DNA of 64,000 nucleotides from Bog-756 sp038210245 (GTDB taxonomy: Bacteria > Actinomycetota > Acidimicrobiia > Acidimicrobiales > RAAP-2), in contig JBBQWW010000007.1 of assembly GCA_038210245.1 (NCBI GenBank), positions 24,760-88,759 of the forward strand, in the 5' to 3' direction. The translations under genes and the position numbers were made by a program. Shown one piece after another: positions 50,953-60,035 of this stretch. Within the stretch, counting starts at the first letter, position 1. Every line of letters begins with the position of its first letter. A model generated the notes under the pieces. It made no database searches. It saw only the letters and a program-made list of their open reading frames with translations, and was not told the DNA's origin.

Positions 50953-53900
50953 TCAGGCGATGAAGTACTTGGCCTGGGGGTGGTGGCAGATGATGGCGGT
51001 GGTCGACTGCTCGGGGTGGAGCTGGAAGCCCTCACTGACCTCTACCCCGATGCGGTCAGCACCCAGCAGATCGACCACCTTGGCGTTGTCCTCGAGCTGG
51101 GGGCAGGCCGGGTAGCCCCAGGAGTAACGACCTCCCCGGTACTTCTGCTTGAACAGGCCGGTGAGGTTGGGCCCGTCCTGGTCGGCGAAGCCCAGCTCCT
51201 CGCGGATGCGGCGATGCCAGTACTCGGCCAGCGCCTCGGCCATCTCCACGCCCAGCCCGTGGAGGTAGAGGTACCGCTGGTACTCATTGGCCTCGAACAG
51301 CCGGGCCGCCTCCTCGGAGACCCGCGATCCCATGGTCACCACCATGAAGCTGGCCCAGTCGGCTTCGCCCGACTCCACCGAGCGGAAGAAGTCGCTGATG
51401 CACAGCCAGGGATCTTCGGTCTGGCGGGGGAAGGCGTATCGGGTCAGCTCGCGTGTCCGACTCTCGTCCTCGAAGATGACCAGATCATCGCCGTCGGCGT
51501 TGGCGGCGAAGTGACCCCAGGCCACCTGGGGAACCAACAGCTGTTCGGCCGTGGCCGTGGCCAGCTGCTCCCGCAGCAGGCTGCGCACCCGCTCTTTGAA
51601 GGCCGGGTCGTCCTCGCCGTTCTCGGGTCGGAAGCCCCACTGGTTGCGGAACAGGGCCGTCTCGTTGAGGTAGGCGGCCACGTCGTCGATGGCCATGCCC
51701 TTGGCAATCCGGCTGCCCAGGAACGGCGGCTTGAACGTCGGGTTGTCCGTGGCCACCTCGGGCGAGCGGGCCGGGAGGGTCTCCCCCCGGGCCAACGCCT
51801 CGGCGGCGGCCTGCTTGCGGAGCTCGCTCTTGCGCGGACCGAGGTCTCGCCCGCCGATGGCGATGCCGAAGTCGGGGTCGTCCTCGCCGGACTTGGTCAG
51901 CTCGACCAGTCGGTCCATGGTGCGCAGCCCCTCGAAGGCGTCCTTCCCGTAGAAGAGCCTTCCGTCGTACACCTTGCGCAGGTCCCGCTCCACGTAGGTG
52001 CGGGTCAAGGCCGCACCGCCCAGGATCACCGGGATGTGGGAGAGGCCGCGACGGTTGAGCTCCTCCAAGTTGTCCCGCATGATCAGGGTCGACTTGACCA
52101 GCAGGCCGCTCATCCCGATGGCGTCGGCGTTGGACTCCTCCAGGGCCCCCACCATGTCGGCGATCCCTACCTTGATGCCCAGGTTCTTCACCGTGTAGCC
52201 GTTGTTGGTCAGAATGATGTCGACCAGGTTCTTCCCGATGTCGTGGACGTCACCTTTGACCGTGGCCAGCACCATGGTGCCCTTGCCCCCCTGGTCGGCC
52301 TTCTCCATGAAGGGCTCGAGGTACGCCACCGCCGTCTTCATGGTCTCGGCCGAGCCGAGCACGAAGGGGAGCTGCATCTCGCCGGTGGCGAACAGCTCGC
52401 CCACCGTCTTCATGCCGGCCAGGAGGTAGTCGTTGATGATCAGCAACGGGGTGTGCCCGGCGGCCATGGCCGTCTCGAGGTCGTCTTCGATCCCGTTGCG
52501 GTCGCCGTCGATGATCCGGTGCTCGAGACGACGTTCCACGGTCCAGCCCGACCGGTCCTCCTGGGCCGCACCGGCCGAGGCCGACACCCCCTCGAACTGG
52601 GCCAGCAGTTCGGTGAGCGGGTCATACCCGTCGTGGCGTCGGTCGTAGATCAGGTCCAGGCTGACCTGTCGAGCCCGGTCGTCGATCTTGGACAGGGGGA
52701 GGATCTTGGATGCGTGGACGATGGCCGCATCGAGGCCGGCCTCCACGCACTCGTGGAGGAAGACCGAGTTGAGCACCTGGCGGGCCGCCGGGTTGAGACC
52801 GAACGAAACGTTGGACAGGCCGAGGACGGTGTACACCCCGGGCAGTTCGGCCTTGATCCGCCGGATTCCCTCGATGGTCTCGATCCCGTCCTTGCGACTC
52901 TCCTCCATGCCGGTGGAGAGGGGCAGGGCCAGGGCGTCGAACAGGAGATCCTGGGGGCGGAGCCCGTACCGCTCCACGGCGATGTCGTGGATGGCGGTGG
53001 CGGACCGGACCTTCCAGTCGGCCGTACGGGCCTGCCCCTCCTCGTCGATGCACGTACACACCACGGCGGCCCCGAACTCCTTGGCCAGGGTGAGGAAGGA
53101 GTCGAGCCGGGTACCGGGGGCGTCTCCCTCCTCCAGGTTGACTGAGTTGATGACGGCCCGCCCACCGATCCACGACAATGCGGCCTCTACCACCGGAGCC
53201 TCGGTGGAGTCGACCATCAGGGGAGCGGTGGACTGGGTAGCGAAACGCGAGGCCACCTCTTCCATGTCGGCAACCCCGTCGGCGCCGGTGTAGTCGACAC
53301 ACACGTCGATGAGGTGAGACCCCTCCTTGACCTGCTCCCGGGCCATGGCCACGCAGGTGTCCCAGTCGGCCTCGAGCATGGCCTCGCGGAACTTCTTCGA
53401 TCCGTTGGCGTTGGTGCGCTCGCCCACCACCAGAAAGGAGGTGTCCTGCTCGAAGGCCACCTGGGTGTAGATGGAGGCGGCGCCGAACTCGGGGTCGGGA
53501 TGGCGTTGGGCCGGGGTCAGGTCGGCGCAGGCGGCCACCACCTTGGCCAGGTAGTCAGGGGTGGTTCCGCAGCACCCACCGATGACCGAGATCCCCAGCT
53601 CGCTCACGAACTGGCGGTGGAACTCGGCCAGCTGGTCGGCGGTCAGGTCGTAGTGCATGGCCCCGTCGACCACCGAGGGCAGCCCGGCATTGGGGAGGCA
53701 GGTCACCGGCAGCGAGGAGTGGCCGGTCAGGTAGCGGAGGGGCTCGAACATCTCACTCGGTCCGGTGGCGCAGTTGAGCCCGATCAGGTCGACGTCCATC
53801 GCCTCCAGGGCGCACAGCGCCGCACCCACCTCGGTGCCCGGCAGCATGGTGCCGGTCAGCTCGATGGTCACCTGGGTCTGGATGGGGAGGTGGACACCGG

Positions 53901-54465
53901 CAGCCTGCATGGCCCGACGGGCTCCGTTGATGGCCGCCTTGGCCTGCAGGAGGTCGAAGACGGTCTCGATGATGATCAGGTCGACCCGACCCTCGATGAG
54001 GGCGGCGGCCTGCTGCTGGTAGGCGTCGCGCAGGTCGGCGTAGCGGATCTGACCGAGGGTGGGAAACTTGGTCCCCGGGCCGATGCTGCCGGCCACCCAG
54101 CGGGGCCGGTTCGGAGTGGAGAAGTCGTCGGCGGCCTGACGGGCCAGCGTGGCCGCGGCCAGGTTGAGCTCGTGGACCCGGTGCTCCTGGCCGTACTCGG
54201 CCAGGACCGGGGCGAACGCCCCGAAGGTGTCGGTCTCCACCACATCGCAGCCGACCTCGAAGAACGAGCGGTGGACCCGGTCGATGGCCTCGGGACGACT
54301 GACGGCCAGCAGCTCGTTGCACCCCTCTAGGTCGGGACCCCCGAAGTCCTCGGCGGTGAGGTCCATGAGCTGGAGGTTGGTACCCATGGCGCCGTCGAAG
54401 ACGATCACCCGCTGGGAGACGGCCTGGAGGTAGCTGGAGGTGGGGGCGGATCTGGAGGTGGCCAT
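50953..54465 (-). CDS. metH: Cobalamin-dependent methionine synthase MetH
   Basis: 1170 residues in four modules. Homocysteine-binding barrel with zinc ligands Cys232 (NCATGPSEM), Cys298 and Cys299 (GGCCGTTPDY); pterin/methyl-THF barrel (LVVGERTNANGSKKF, VCVDYTGADGVADM); B12 module with DVHDIGKN at about 737-744; C-terminal activation domain with YSWGYPACPQLEDNAK. Methylates homocysteine using methyl-THF. ATG at 54465, divergent from the cobalamin adenosyltransferase. No cobalamin riboswitch was convincing in the shared 129-base gap. Confidence 0.95.
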   Translation of the reverse strand: MATSRSAPTSSYLQAVSQRVIVFDGAMGTNLQLMDLTAEDFGGPDLEGCNELLAVSRPEAIDRVHRSFFEVGCDVVETDTFGAFAPVLAEYGQEHRVHELNLAAATLARQAADDFSTPNRPRWVAGSIGPGTKFPTLGQIRYADLRDAYQQQAAALIEGRVDLIIIETVFDLLQAKAAINGARRAMQAAGVHLPIQTQVTIELTGTMLPGTEVGAALCALEAMDVDLIGLNCATGPSEMFEPLRYLTGHSSLPVTCLPNAGLPSVVDGAMHYDLTADQLAEFHRQFVSELGISVIGGCCGTTPDYLAKVVAACADLTPAQRHPDPEFGAASIYTQVAFEQDTSFLVVGERTNANGSKKFREAMLEADWDTCVAMAREQVKEGSHLIDVCVDYTGADGVADMEEVASRFATQSTAPLMVDSTEAPVVEAALSWIGGRAVINSVNLEEGDAPGTRLDSFLTLAKEFGAAVVCTCIDEEGQARTADWKVRSATAIHDIAVERYGLRPQDLLFDALALPLSTGMEESRKDGIETIEGIRRIKAELPGVYTVLGLSNVSFGLNPAARQVLNSVFLHECVEAGLDAAIVHASKILPLSKIDDRARQVSLDLIYDRRHDGYDPLTELLAQFEGVSASAGAAQEDRSGWTVERRLEHRIIDGDRNGIEDDLETAMAAGHTPLLIINDYLLAGMKTVGELFATGEMQLPFVLGSAETMKTAVAYLEPFMEKADQGGKGTMVLATVKGDVHDIGKNLVDIILTNNGYTVKNLGIKVGIADMVGALEESNADAIGMSGLLVKSTLIMRDNLEELNRRGLSHIPVILGGAALTRTYVERDLRKVYDGRLFYGKDAFEGLRTMDRLVELTKSGEDDPDFGIAIGGRDLGPRKSELRKQAAAEALARGETLPARSPEVATDNPTFKPPFLGSRIAKGMAIDDVAAYLNETALFRNQWGFRPENGEDDPAFKERVRSLLREQLATATAEQLLVPQVAWGHFAANADGDDLVIFEDESRTRELTRYAFPRQTEDPWLCISDFFRSVESGEADWASFMVVTMGSRVSEEAARLFEANEYQRYLYLHGLGVEMAEALAEYWHRRIREELGFADQDGPNLTGLFKQKYRGGRYSWGYPACPQLEDNAKVVDLLGADRIGVEVSEGFQLHPEQSTTAIICHHPQAKYFIA

Positions 54466-54594
54466 GGCTCCGCAAGGCTACCGGGGAGTGGCCCCCCGGT
54501 GGGCCGGACCCGCCGGGGTCGGCCGTCCCCGGACCCAGCCGGGTGGAGATGACCCCCGGTCGATGTCGTTTAGCATCGCGTCGGTGACGCTCCG

Positions 54595-55209
54595 ATGCTG
54601 AGGATCTACACGAGAACGGGTGATGACGGGAGCACCGGCCTGCTCTTCGGCGGTCGGGTGGGCAAGGACTCACCGGCCATGCACATCACCGGGACGGTGG
54701 ACGAGGCCCAGGCGGCCATGGGCGTGGCCCGGGCCGAGTCTGAGCCGGGGTCGGAGCTCGACCAGCTGCTCACCACCCTGGAGCGGGACCTCTACGTGCT
54801 GATGGCCGAGGTGACCACCGATCCCACCAACCGGTCGAAACTCACCGCCGGATCCACCCTGGTCACGGCCGATATGGTCACGTCCCTCGAAGGGCACATC
54901 GACGACTTGAAGGACCGGTTCGAGATGCCCACGGACTTTGTGGTCCCCGGGGCCAACCGGGCCTCGGCCGCCCTCGACCTGGCCCGCACCGTGGTGCGTC
55001 GGGCGGAGCGCCTGGTGGTGGCGGCACCGGTCGAGGGGTCGAGGGTGCCCACCTATCTCAACCGCCTCTCCGACCTGCTGTGGGCCATGGCCCGGTGGAC
55101 CGAGGGTGATCACCATCTCCTGGCCCGCACCTCTCGTCGTCGGTCCGAGCTGACGGCCGACCCGTCCCCCGAGCCCGACCCCACCGACCCATCCAAAGGA
55201 GCATCCTGA
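54595..55209 (+). CDS. pduO: ATP:cob(I)alamin adenosyltransferase, PduO type
   Basis: 204 residues: TRTGDDGSTGLLFGGRVGKDS at the N-terminus, TVDEAQAAMG, VPGANRASAALDLARTVVRRAER, and YLNRLSDLLWAMAR. Makes adenosylcobalamin needed by methylmalonyl/ethylmalonyl-CoA mutases and similar enzymes. ATG at 54595; stop overlaps the PepA ATG (TGATG). Placed back to back with MetH, so two B12-using steps share a promoter region. Confidence 0.92.
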   Translation: MLRIYTRTGDDGSTGLLFGGRVGKDSPAMHITGTVDEAQAAMGVARAESEPGSELDQLLTTLERDLYVLMAEVTTDPTNRSKLTAGSTLVTADMVTSLEGHIDDLKDRFEMPTDFVVPGANRASAALDLARTVVRRAERLVVAAPVEGSRVPTYLNRLSDLLWAMARWTEGDHHLLARTSRRRSELTADPSPEPDPTDPSKGAS

Positions 55210-56777
55210 TGAAGATCGAGGCCGTGGCCCTCGACACCCTGTCGGTCGACCTGGTGGCCGTGGGCGTTCCCGTCTTCGCCGACGAAGACGGTCCCCGGCT
55301 GGCCGTCGATCCGACCCTCCTGCCGGAGGCCCTGTGCGTCCCGACCGCCCTCGATGCCGGGTGGTGCGGCCGCCACGGCTTCGGGGGCAAGGTCGGCCAG
55401 ACCGTCACCGTGCACACCACCGGGGGGGCCGGGGGTTCCGGGCCCGATGTGGTGCTGGTGGGAGTGGGAAGTGCTGCATCCCTGGCCGGCGACGCCGGGC
55501 TCGAGTCGCTCCGCCGGGTCGGCGCAGCCTTCGTGCGGATGGTGGGCAAGGGCGACGCTGCCGCCCTCCTCCTCCCGGTCGGAGCCGACGGTCCCTCCCT
55601 CCCTGCCGATGCGGCCGCGGCGGCCCTGGCCGAGGGTGCGGTGCTGGCCTCCTACCGGTACGTGGACTTTCGGACCGGCGACCAGCCGGACACCCTCGGC
55701 TCGCTGGGATTGGCTGCGGCCGACGTCGACTCGGTAGCCACGGGAGCGGCCCGCGGGGCCCGGCTGGCCGAATCGGTGGGCCTGGCCCGTGACCTGGTCA
55801 ACGAGCCCCCGAGCTCACTCACCCCGACGTCGTTCGCCGAGTTCTTCCTGAGACGATTCGCCGACGTGCCCGAACTCACCGTCGAGGTGTGGGAGGAGGA
55901 CCGGATCGTGGAGGAGAGGCTGGGCGGCCTGCTCGGCGTGGCCCGGGGTTCGACCCAACCCCCCCGGCTGGTCCGGGTCGAGTACCGACCGGCCGATCCC
56001 CTCGAGATCGACGGCCGTGTCCCTCATCTGGCCCTGGTGGGCAAGGGGATCACCTTCGACTCGGGCGGCCTGTCCCTCAAGACGGCCAGCGGCATGGAGA
56101 CGATGAAGACCGACATGGGGGGAGCGGCGGCGGTGCTCGGGGCCGTGGACGCGGCGGCGGCACTGGGTTCGGGGATCCGCATCACCGCGCTGACTCCGCT
56201 GACCGAGAACATGCCCGGGGGGTCGGCCATCAAGCCCGGCGATGTCCTCACCACCCGGAAGGGCAAGACCATCGAGGTGCTCAACACCGACGCCGAGGGC
56301 CGGCTGGTGCTGTCGGACGGCCTGACCCTGGCCGCCGAGGCCGGACCCGATGCCATCATCGACCTGGCCACCCTGACCGGTGCCGCGGTGGTGGCCCTGG
56401 GCAAGGAGATCGCCGTGCTGTTCGGAAACTCCGAGGAGTTGATGGACGAGGTCCACGACGCCGGGGAACGGGCCGGAGAGCCCAACTGGCCCCTGCCGAT
56501 GCCTGACGACTACCGGAGCCACATCGACTCCGAGGTGGCCGACATGCGCAATGTGGGTCGACCCGGCCAGGCCGGAAGCATCTCGGCGGCCATGCTGCTG
56601 CGCGAGTTCGTGGGCACGGTCCCCTGGGCCCATCTGGACATCGCCGGGCCGTCGCGCTCCGACGAGAACAGCCGCTACCTGAGCAAGGGGGGGACCGGGT
56701 TCGGGGTCCGCACCCTGGTGGCGCTGGTCACCTCGGAGGCGTTCGCCCGGACCCTGGTCTCCCTGGCCGAGGTGTAG
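55209..56777 (+). CDS. pepA: Leucyl aminopeptidase (M17, PepA)
   Basis: 522 residues; C-terminal catalytic domain has GKGITFDSGGLSLKTASGM with the metal-binding Lys and Asp, TDMGGAAAVLGA, and the M17 signature NTDAEGRLVLSD. Cytosolic hexameric manganese/zinc exopeptidase. ATG overlaps the adenosyltransferase stop and has AAAGGAG upstream. Confidence 0.95.
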   Translation: MKIEAVALDTLSVDLVAVGVPVFADEDGPRLAVDPTLLPEALCVPTALDAGWCGRHGFGGKVGQTVTVHTTGGAGGSGPDVVLVGVGSAASLAGDAGLESLRRVGAAFVRMVGKGDAAALLLPVGADGPSLPADAAAAALAEGAVLASYRYVDFRTGDQPDTLGSLGLAAADVDSVATGAARGARLAESVGLARDLVNEPPSSLTPTSFAEFFLRRFADVPELTVEVWEEDRIVEERLGGLLGVARGSTQPPRLVRVEYRPADPLEIDGRVPHLALVGKGITFDSGGLSLKTASGMETMKTDMGGAAAVLGAVDAAAALGSGIRITALTPLTENMPGGSAIKPGDVLTTRKGKTIEVLNTDAEGRLVLSDGLTLAAEAGPDAIIDLATLTGAAVVALGKEIAVLFGNSEELMDEVHDAGERAGEPNWPLPMPDDYRSHIDSEVADMRNVGRPGQAGSISAAMLLREFVGTVPWAHLDIAGPSRSDENSRYLSKGGTGFGVRTLVALVTSEAFARTLVSLAEV

Positions 56778-56885
56778 AACCTCCATCTCACCGCGGTTCT
56801 GCCTAGCGCCGCGGGCACCTTCGGCGGAGCCCGATTCCTCGGCTCCCGAGCCCTCAAGCCGCTGAGTCGGCCGGTCAGCGGGATG

Positions 56886-56911
56886 GGAGCCACCCCCGCC
56901 AAGGTGGCTCC
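56886..56911 (+). terminator. 9-bp hairpin after pepA
   Basis: GGAGCCACC and GGTGGCTCC pair exactly around an 8-base loop, 108 bases after the pepA stop and before gpsA. A 16-bp GC palindrome (GCCGGCCGCGGCCGGC, 56914-56929) follows at once. Likely the operon end, without a T-tract. Confidence 0.45.
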
Positions 56912-57022
56912 TGGCCGGCCGCGGCCGGCGGGGTGGCGCCAGATTCTACGGGGCGGCCACGGGCCAGGCGACCCAGCTTGTGCCGTCGGCGGCCGGCCCC
57001 GAGGCCTTGGTAGGTTCGCGAG

Positions 57023-58012
57023 GTGCGGATCGCTGTCCTTGGAGCCGGATCGTGGGGGACCACGGTGGCCACCCTGGTGGCCCCGCGGCACGACACCGTG
57101 CTGTGGGCCAGGAACGCCGACGTGGCCAAGGCCATCAACGCCGACCACACCAACGCCGCCTACCTCCCCGGCTTCGACCTGCCGCCGGAGCTGTCGGCCA
57201 CCGCCAGCCTCGAGGACGCCGTCTGCGAGGCCGATCTCCTGATCGTCGGGGTACCCACGTCGGGGTTCCGTGCGGTCCTCGAGGATGCCTCCACGTGCAT
57301 CCGGCCGTGGATCCCGGTGGTCAGTTTGTCCAAGGGCCTCGAACGGGGCACTCACCTCCGTATGACCGAGGTCACTAAGGAAGTCGTTCCCGGTCACCCG
57401 GTAGCGGCGCTGACCGGTCCCAACATCGCCACCGAGATCATGTCCGGGAAGGCCGCCGCCGCCGTCATCGCCACCGAGGACCTCGAGGTGGCCCGGGCCA
57501 TCCAGAAAGTGGTCACCCGGGGGCTGTTCCGGGTCTACCTCAACGACGACGTCGTGGGCTGTGAGATGGGTGGCGCGCTCAAGAACGTCATCGCCATCGC
57601 CGCCGGCATCGGTGAAGGGCTCGGGGTGGGGGACAACACTCGGGCGGCGGTGATGTCCCGGGGGCTGTCCGAGCTGGCCCGCCTCGGGATGGCCATGGGG
57701 GCTCAGCCCATCACCTTCGCCGGGTTGGCCGGCATGGGCGACCTCATCGCCACCTGCATGAGCCCCCACAGCCGGAATCGGAGGGTGGGCGAACAGCTGG
57801 GCAAGGGCCGACGGTTGGAGGACATCCTGGCCGAAATGCATATGGTGGCCGAAGGGGTGAAGACGGCCAGCGTGGCCCTCGAACTGGCCGAGCGGCACCA
57901 ACTCGACCTGCCCATCTGCACCATGATTGACAAGGTGGTCAAGGGCGAGATCGAGCCGTCGGGCGCCTACTGGGGGCTCACCCCGGCCGGCCGCGAGGAC
58001 GAACCCGGCTGA
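57023..58012 (+). CDS. gpsA: NAD(P)-dependent glycerol-3-phosphate dehydrogenase GpsA
   Basis: 329 residues. IAVLGAGSWGTTVATL binds NAD(P); GPNIATEI and the catalytic-Lys segment GGALKNVIAIAAGIGEGLGVGDNTRAAV are diagnostic, as is LAGMGDLIATC. Produces sn-glycerol 3-phosphate for phospholipids. GTG at 57023. Its last 46 bases overlap the 3' end of a convergent gene. Confidence 0.94.
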   Translation: MRIAVLGAGSWGTTVATLVAPRHDTVLWARNADVAKAINADHTNAAYLPGFDLPPELSATASLEDAVCEADLLIVGVPTSGFRAVLEDASTCIRPWIPVVSLSKGLERGTHLRMTEVTKEVVPGHPVAALTGPNIATEIMSGKAAAAVIATEDLEVARAIQKVVTRGLFRVYLNDDVVGCEMGGALKNVIAIAAGIGEGLGVGDNTRAAVMSRGLSELARLGMAMGAQPITFAGLAGMGDLIATCMSPHSRNRRVGEQLGKGRRLEDILAEMHMVAEGVKTASVALELAERHQLDLPICTMIDKVVKGEIEPSGAYWGLTPAGREDEPG

Positions 58013-58680
58013 ATCGGACTGGGCCGGGTCGGTCCTCCGCCCACCGCCTCCTCGGCAGCCCGGAAGGCCACGGCCGGATGAAAGTGCCACCGGGCCAGCT
58101 CGCGTTCGATCTCGGCCCGGTCCGCCCCCGCGGTGGCCAGTCCACCGGCCAGCCTCCCGGCCCGCCGGCGCATCTGTTCCGGTTCGGGAAGGCGTTGCTC
58201 GGCCAGCCAGCGGCGGTGGCTGGCCTGGAGTGACATTGGCAGCCGGCTGAGGTGGCGGAGGGGCAGCGGAGGGATGTGGATGCGCACGGCCATGGCCTGG
58301 GGGCCGTGGGGTCGAGCCAGCTCGAAGGTGCGGAGGCGCTGGAGGGCCCGCCGGAACGACGAGTTCTTGCCCATCCGCTCGCCCAGGCCGAGCGAGCGGG
58401 CCGTCTCGACCAGGTCGAGGTCGAGCCCGTTGGGGTGCATCTCGAGGCTGTAGGCCAGTCGGCGGAGGAGCCAGGTCGTGCTCGGACCGATGATAGGAAG
58501 CCAGTACAGCTCCACGTAGCGGGAGCAGGGATGGACACCATGGGTGTCGGCGACGGGGTCGAGCCAGGGAACGATGCGGAGAGCTGGGCTGTCAGCGGCC
58601 GGGCGGGGGTCGACGTCGGGCCGGGTAGTGACCGGGGGGAGCGTTCGGGGCGGCGACGGGATGACGGTGGGCGTGGACAC
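57967..58680 (-). CDS. Conserved hypothetical protein
   Basis: 237 residues, family not recognised. Ordered middle: CSRYVELYWLPIIGPSTTWLLRRLAYSLEMHPNG in pieces, DLVETARSLGLGERMGKNSSFRRALQRLRTFELA, HLSRLPMSLQASHRRW; the N-terminus is Pro/Thr-rich. The SFRRALQRL helix pattern could be a small HTH. GTG at 58680 preceded by GAGGAG. Overlaps gpsA tail to tail by 46 bases. Confidence 0.65.
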   Translation of the reverse strand: MSTPTVIPSPPRTLPPVTTRPDVDPRPAADSPALRIVPWLDPVADTHGVHPCSRYVELYWLPIIGPSTTWLLRRLAYSLEMHPNGLDLDLVETARSLGLGERMGKNSSFRRALQRLRTFELARPHGPQAMAVRIHIPPLPLRHLSRLPMSLQASHRRWLAEQRLPEPEQMRRRAGRLAGGLATAGADRAEIERELARWHFHPAVAFRAAEEAVGGGPTRPSPIQPGSSSRPAGVSPQ

Positions 58681-58920
58681 GGGGTGCTCCTCGGGTCGGG
58701 ACCAGGCCCTGGAGTCAGCGCCCGGTCGGTCGGATCCGAGGAGTATGCGATCGGGTGCTTGCCGGTGACCTGCCCATCGACCTAGCCGGGGACTGCGTCC
58801 GCCGCCTCCGGAGCCGGCCAGGTGGTCGTGGGCATCGACGGAGCCCGACGGGACCGTGCCGAGGTCACGGTCTCGCGCCCCGCCGGTCCGGGCGGGAGAG
58901 GGCCGAAAGGAGCGATCTCG

Positions 58921-59376
58921 CTAGCTGGCGTTCGGCGGCTGCCAGCGGGCTACCGAATACGCCAGCATCAGCGGCACATCGAGCGCGAACAGCGTCAGCA
59001 TGGCCGTGAACAGCACGAGGAGCCGGGTCGGCGTGTGGTCGTAGACGAACACGAATTCGAGGATCCCGGCCTCCACGGCGTAGGCCACCAGTCCCCACCC
59101 AATGACGCGAAAGAACACCCGACGGGCGAACGGCCTGATCCGGAGCACCAGGACGGTGCTCACCACCAGGAGTAGGGCAGCCACGGCCAGCAGGATGGTC
59201 GGGACGAGGAGCTTCGCCGGCCGCCCGTACTGAGCGGCCACGAGGATCCCGCCCGCCACGATCAGGATCAGCGTTGCCGTGGCGAAAGGCATGACCGGCG
59301 GGAGGTCGGCCTGGTGGAGGTCCTCGGCATCAGGTTCGCCGAACCCGGGCGGTATCATCTCGACGGTTGCACTCAT
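58921..59376 (-). CDS. Small polytopic membrane protein
   Basis: 151 residues with four hydrophobic segments (PFATATLILIVAGGILVAA, LLVPTILLAVAALLLVVSTVLVL, FFRVIGWGLVAYAVEAGILEFVFVY, LLVLFTAMLTLFALDVPLMLA). No known family. ATG at 59376 overlaps the preceding gene by 4 bases (ATGA), so the two are a translational pair. Confidence 0.65.
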   Translation of the reverse strand: MSATVEMIPPGFGEPDAEDLHQADLPPVMPFATATLILIVAGGILVAAQYGRPAKLLVPTILLAVAALLLVVSTVLVLRIRPFARRVFFRVIGWGLVAYAVEAGILEFVFVYDHTPTRLLVLFTAMLTLFALDVPLMLAYSVARWQPPNAS

Positions 59377-60035
59377 CGACTGGCCAGGAACGTCATGATG
59401 AGGATGGTCAGGATCTGCAGCAGACCGGTGATTCCAGCTGTGTAGATGAACACCTTCATCAGACGCTGGATGCGGGCCCCGTTGGGCACCGGTTTCTTGA
59501 GTTCGAACAGCACGGCGAGGTTGGCCGGCTCGAGCAGTCCGAGGGCGATGACGGCCATGATGCCGACGATGACCATCGAGGCCACGATCCAACCGTGATG
59601 GGGGTAGTTGGTCTGCAGGTTGCCCTCGTGCCGGGCCAGCTGGAACCCGGCTCCCAGGGTCATGGTCACCAAGGTTGGCATGATCAGCAGCATCTTGGGC
59701 ATGAACCTGGTGGTGAATTCGATCCGTGCCGGAATCGACAGGCTGCCCATGATCGGGCCGAGCACCAAGCCGAGGAAGAGGTCGAGGCTGGTCCACAGAC
59801 CGCCACCGGCCACGTGGAAGAAGGTCAGCGCCCACAGGTTGTTGCTGGCGATGGCCACCACCAATCCGATCAGGACCACGGCCACCACGGGTAGGGCCCG
59901 GACCGGGACGATGTTGAAGCTGGGGACCGGAGGCGGGCCGTGTCCTCCGGTGCTGGGAGGGGTAGCGCCCGGGTCGATCTCCTGGCCCCTGCCGGGCTCG
60001 GTATCGATCCTCGGGTCGATGGCGATGTCCGTCAC
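59373..60035 (-). CDS. Membrane protein with conserved His in transmembrane segments
   Basis: 220 residues. Cytoplasmic Pro/Gly-rich N-terminus, then segments VRALPVVAVVLIGLVVAIAS, LWALTFFHVAGGGLWTSLDLFLGLVLGPIM, KMLLIMPTLVTMTLGAGF, WIVASMVIVGIMAVIALGLL and VFIYTAGITGLLQILTILIM. FFHVAGGGLW and PARIEFTTRFMPKML recall small heme- or copper-linked membrane proteins (DUF2269-like), but this is only a resemblance. ATG at 60035; translationally coupled to the next gene. Confidence 0.65.
   Translation of the reverse strand: MTDIAIDPRIDTEPGRGQEIDPGATPPSTGGHGPPPVPSFNIVPVRALPVVAVVLIGLVVAIASNNLWALTFFHVAGGGLWTSLDLFLGLVLGPIMGSLSIPARIEFTTRFMPKMLLIMPTLVTMTLGAGFQLARHEGNLQTNYPHHGWIVASMVIVGIMAVIALGLLEPANLAVLFELKKPVPNGARIQRLMKVFIYTAGITGLLQILTILIMTFLASR

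Noticed and set aside
50890..53145. 751-codon plus-strand open frame inside metH
   Set aside because: Shadow of MetH; no start signal and no recognisable domain.
54466..54594. Cobalamin riboswitch upstream of metH or the adenosyltransferase
   Set aside because: I looked for B12-box-like and core sequences on both strands and found none that I could defend.
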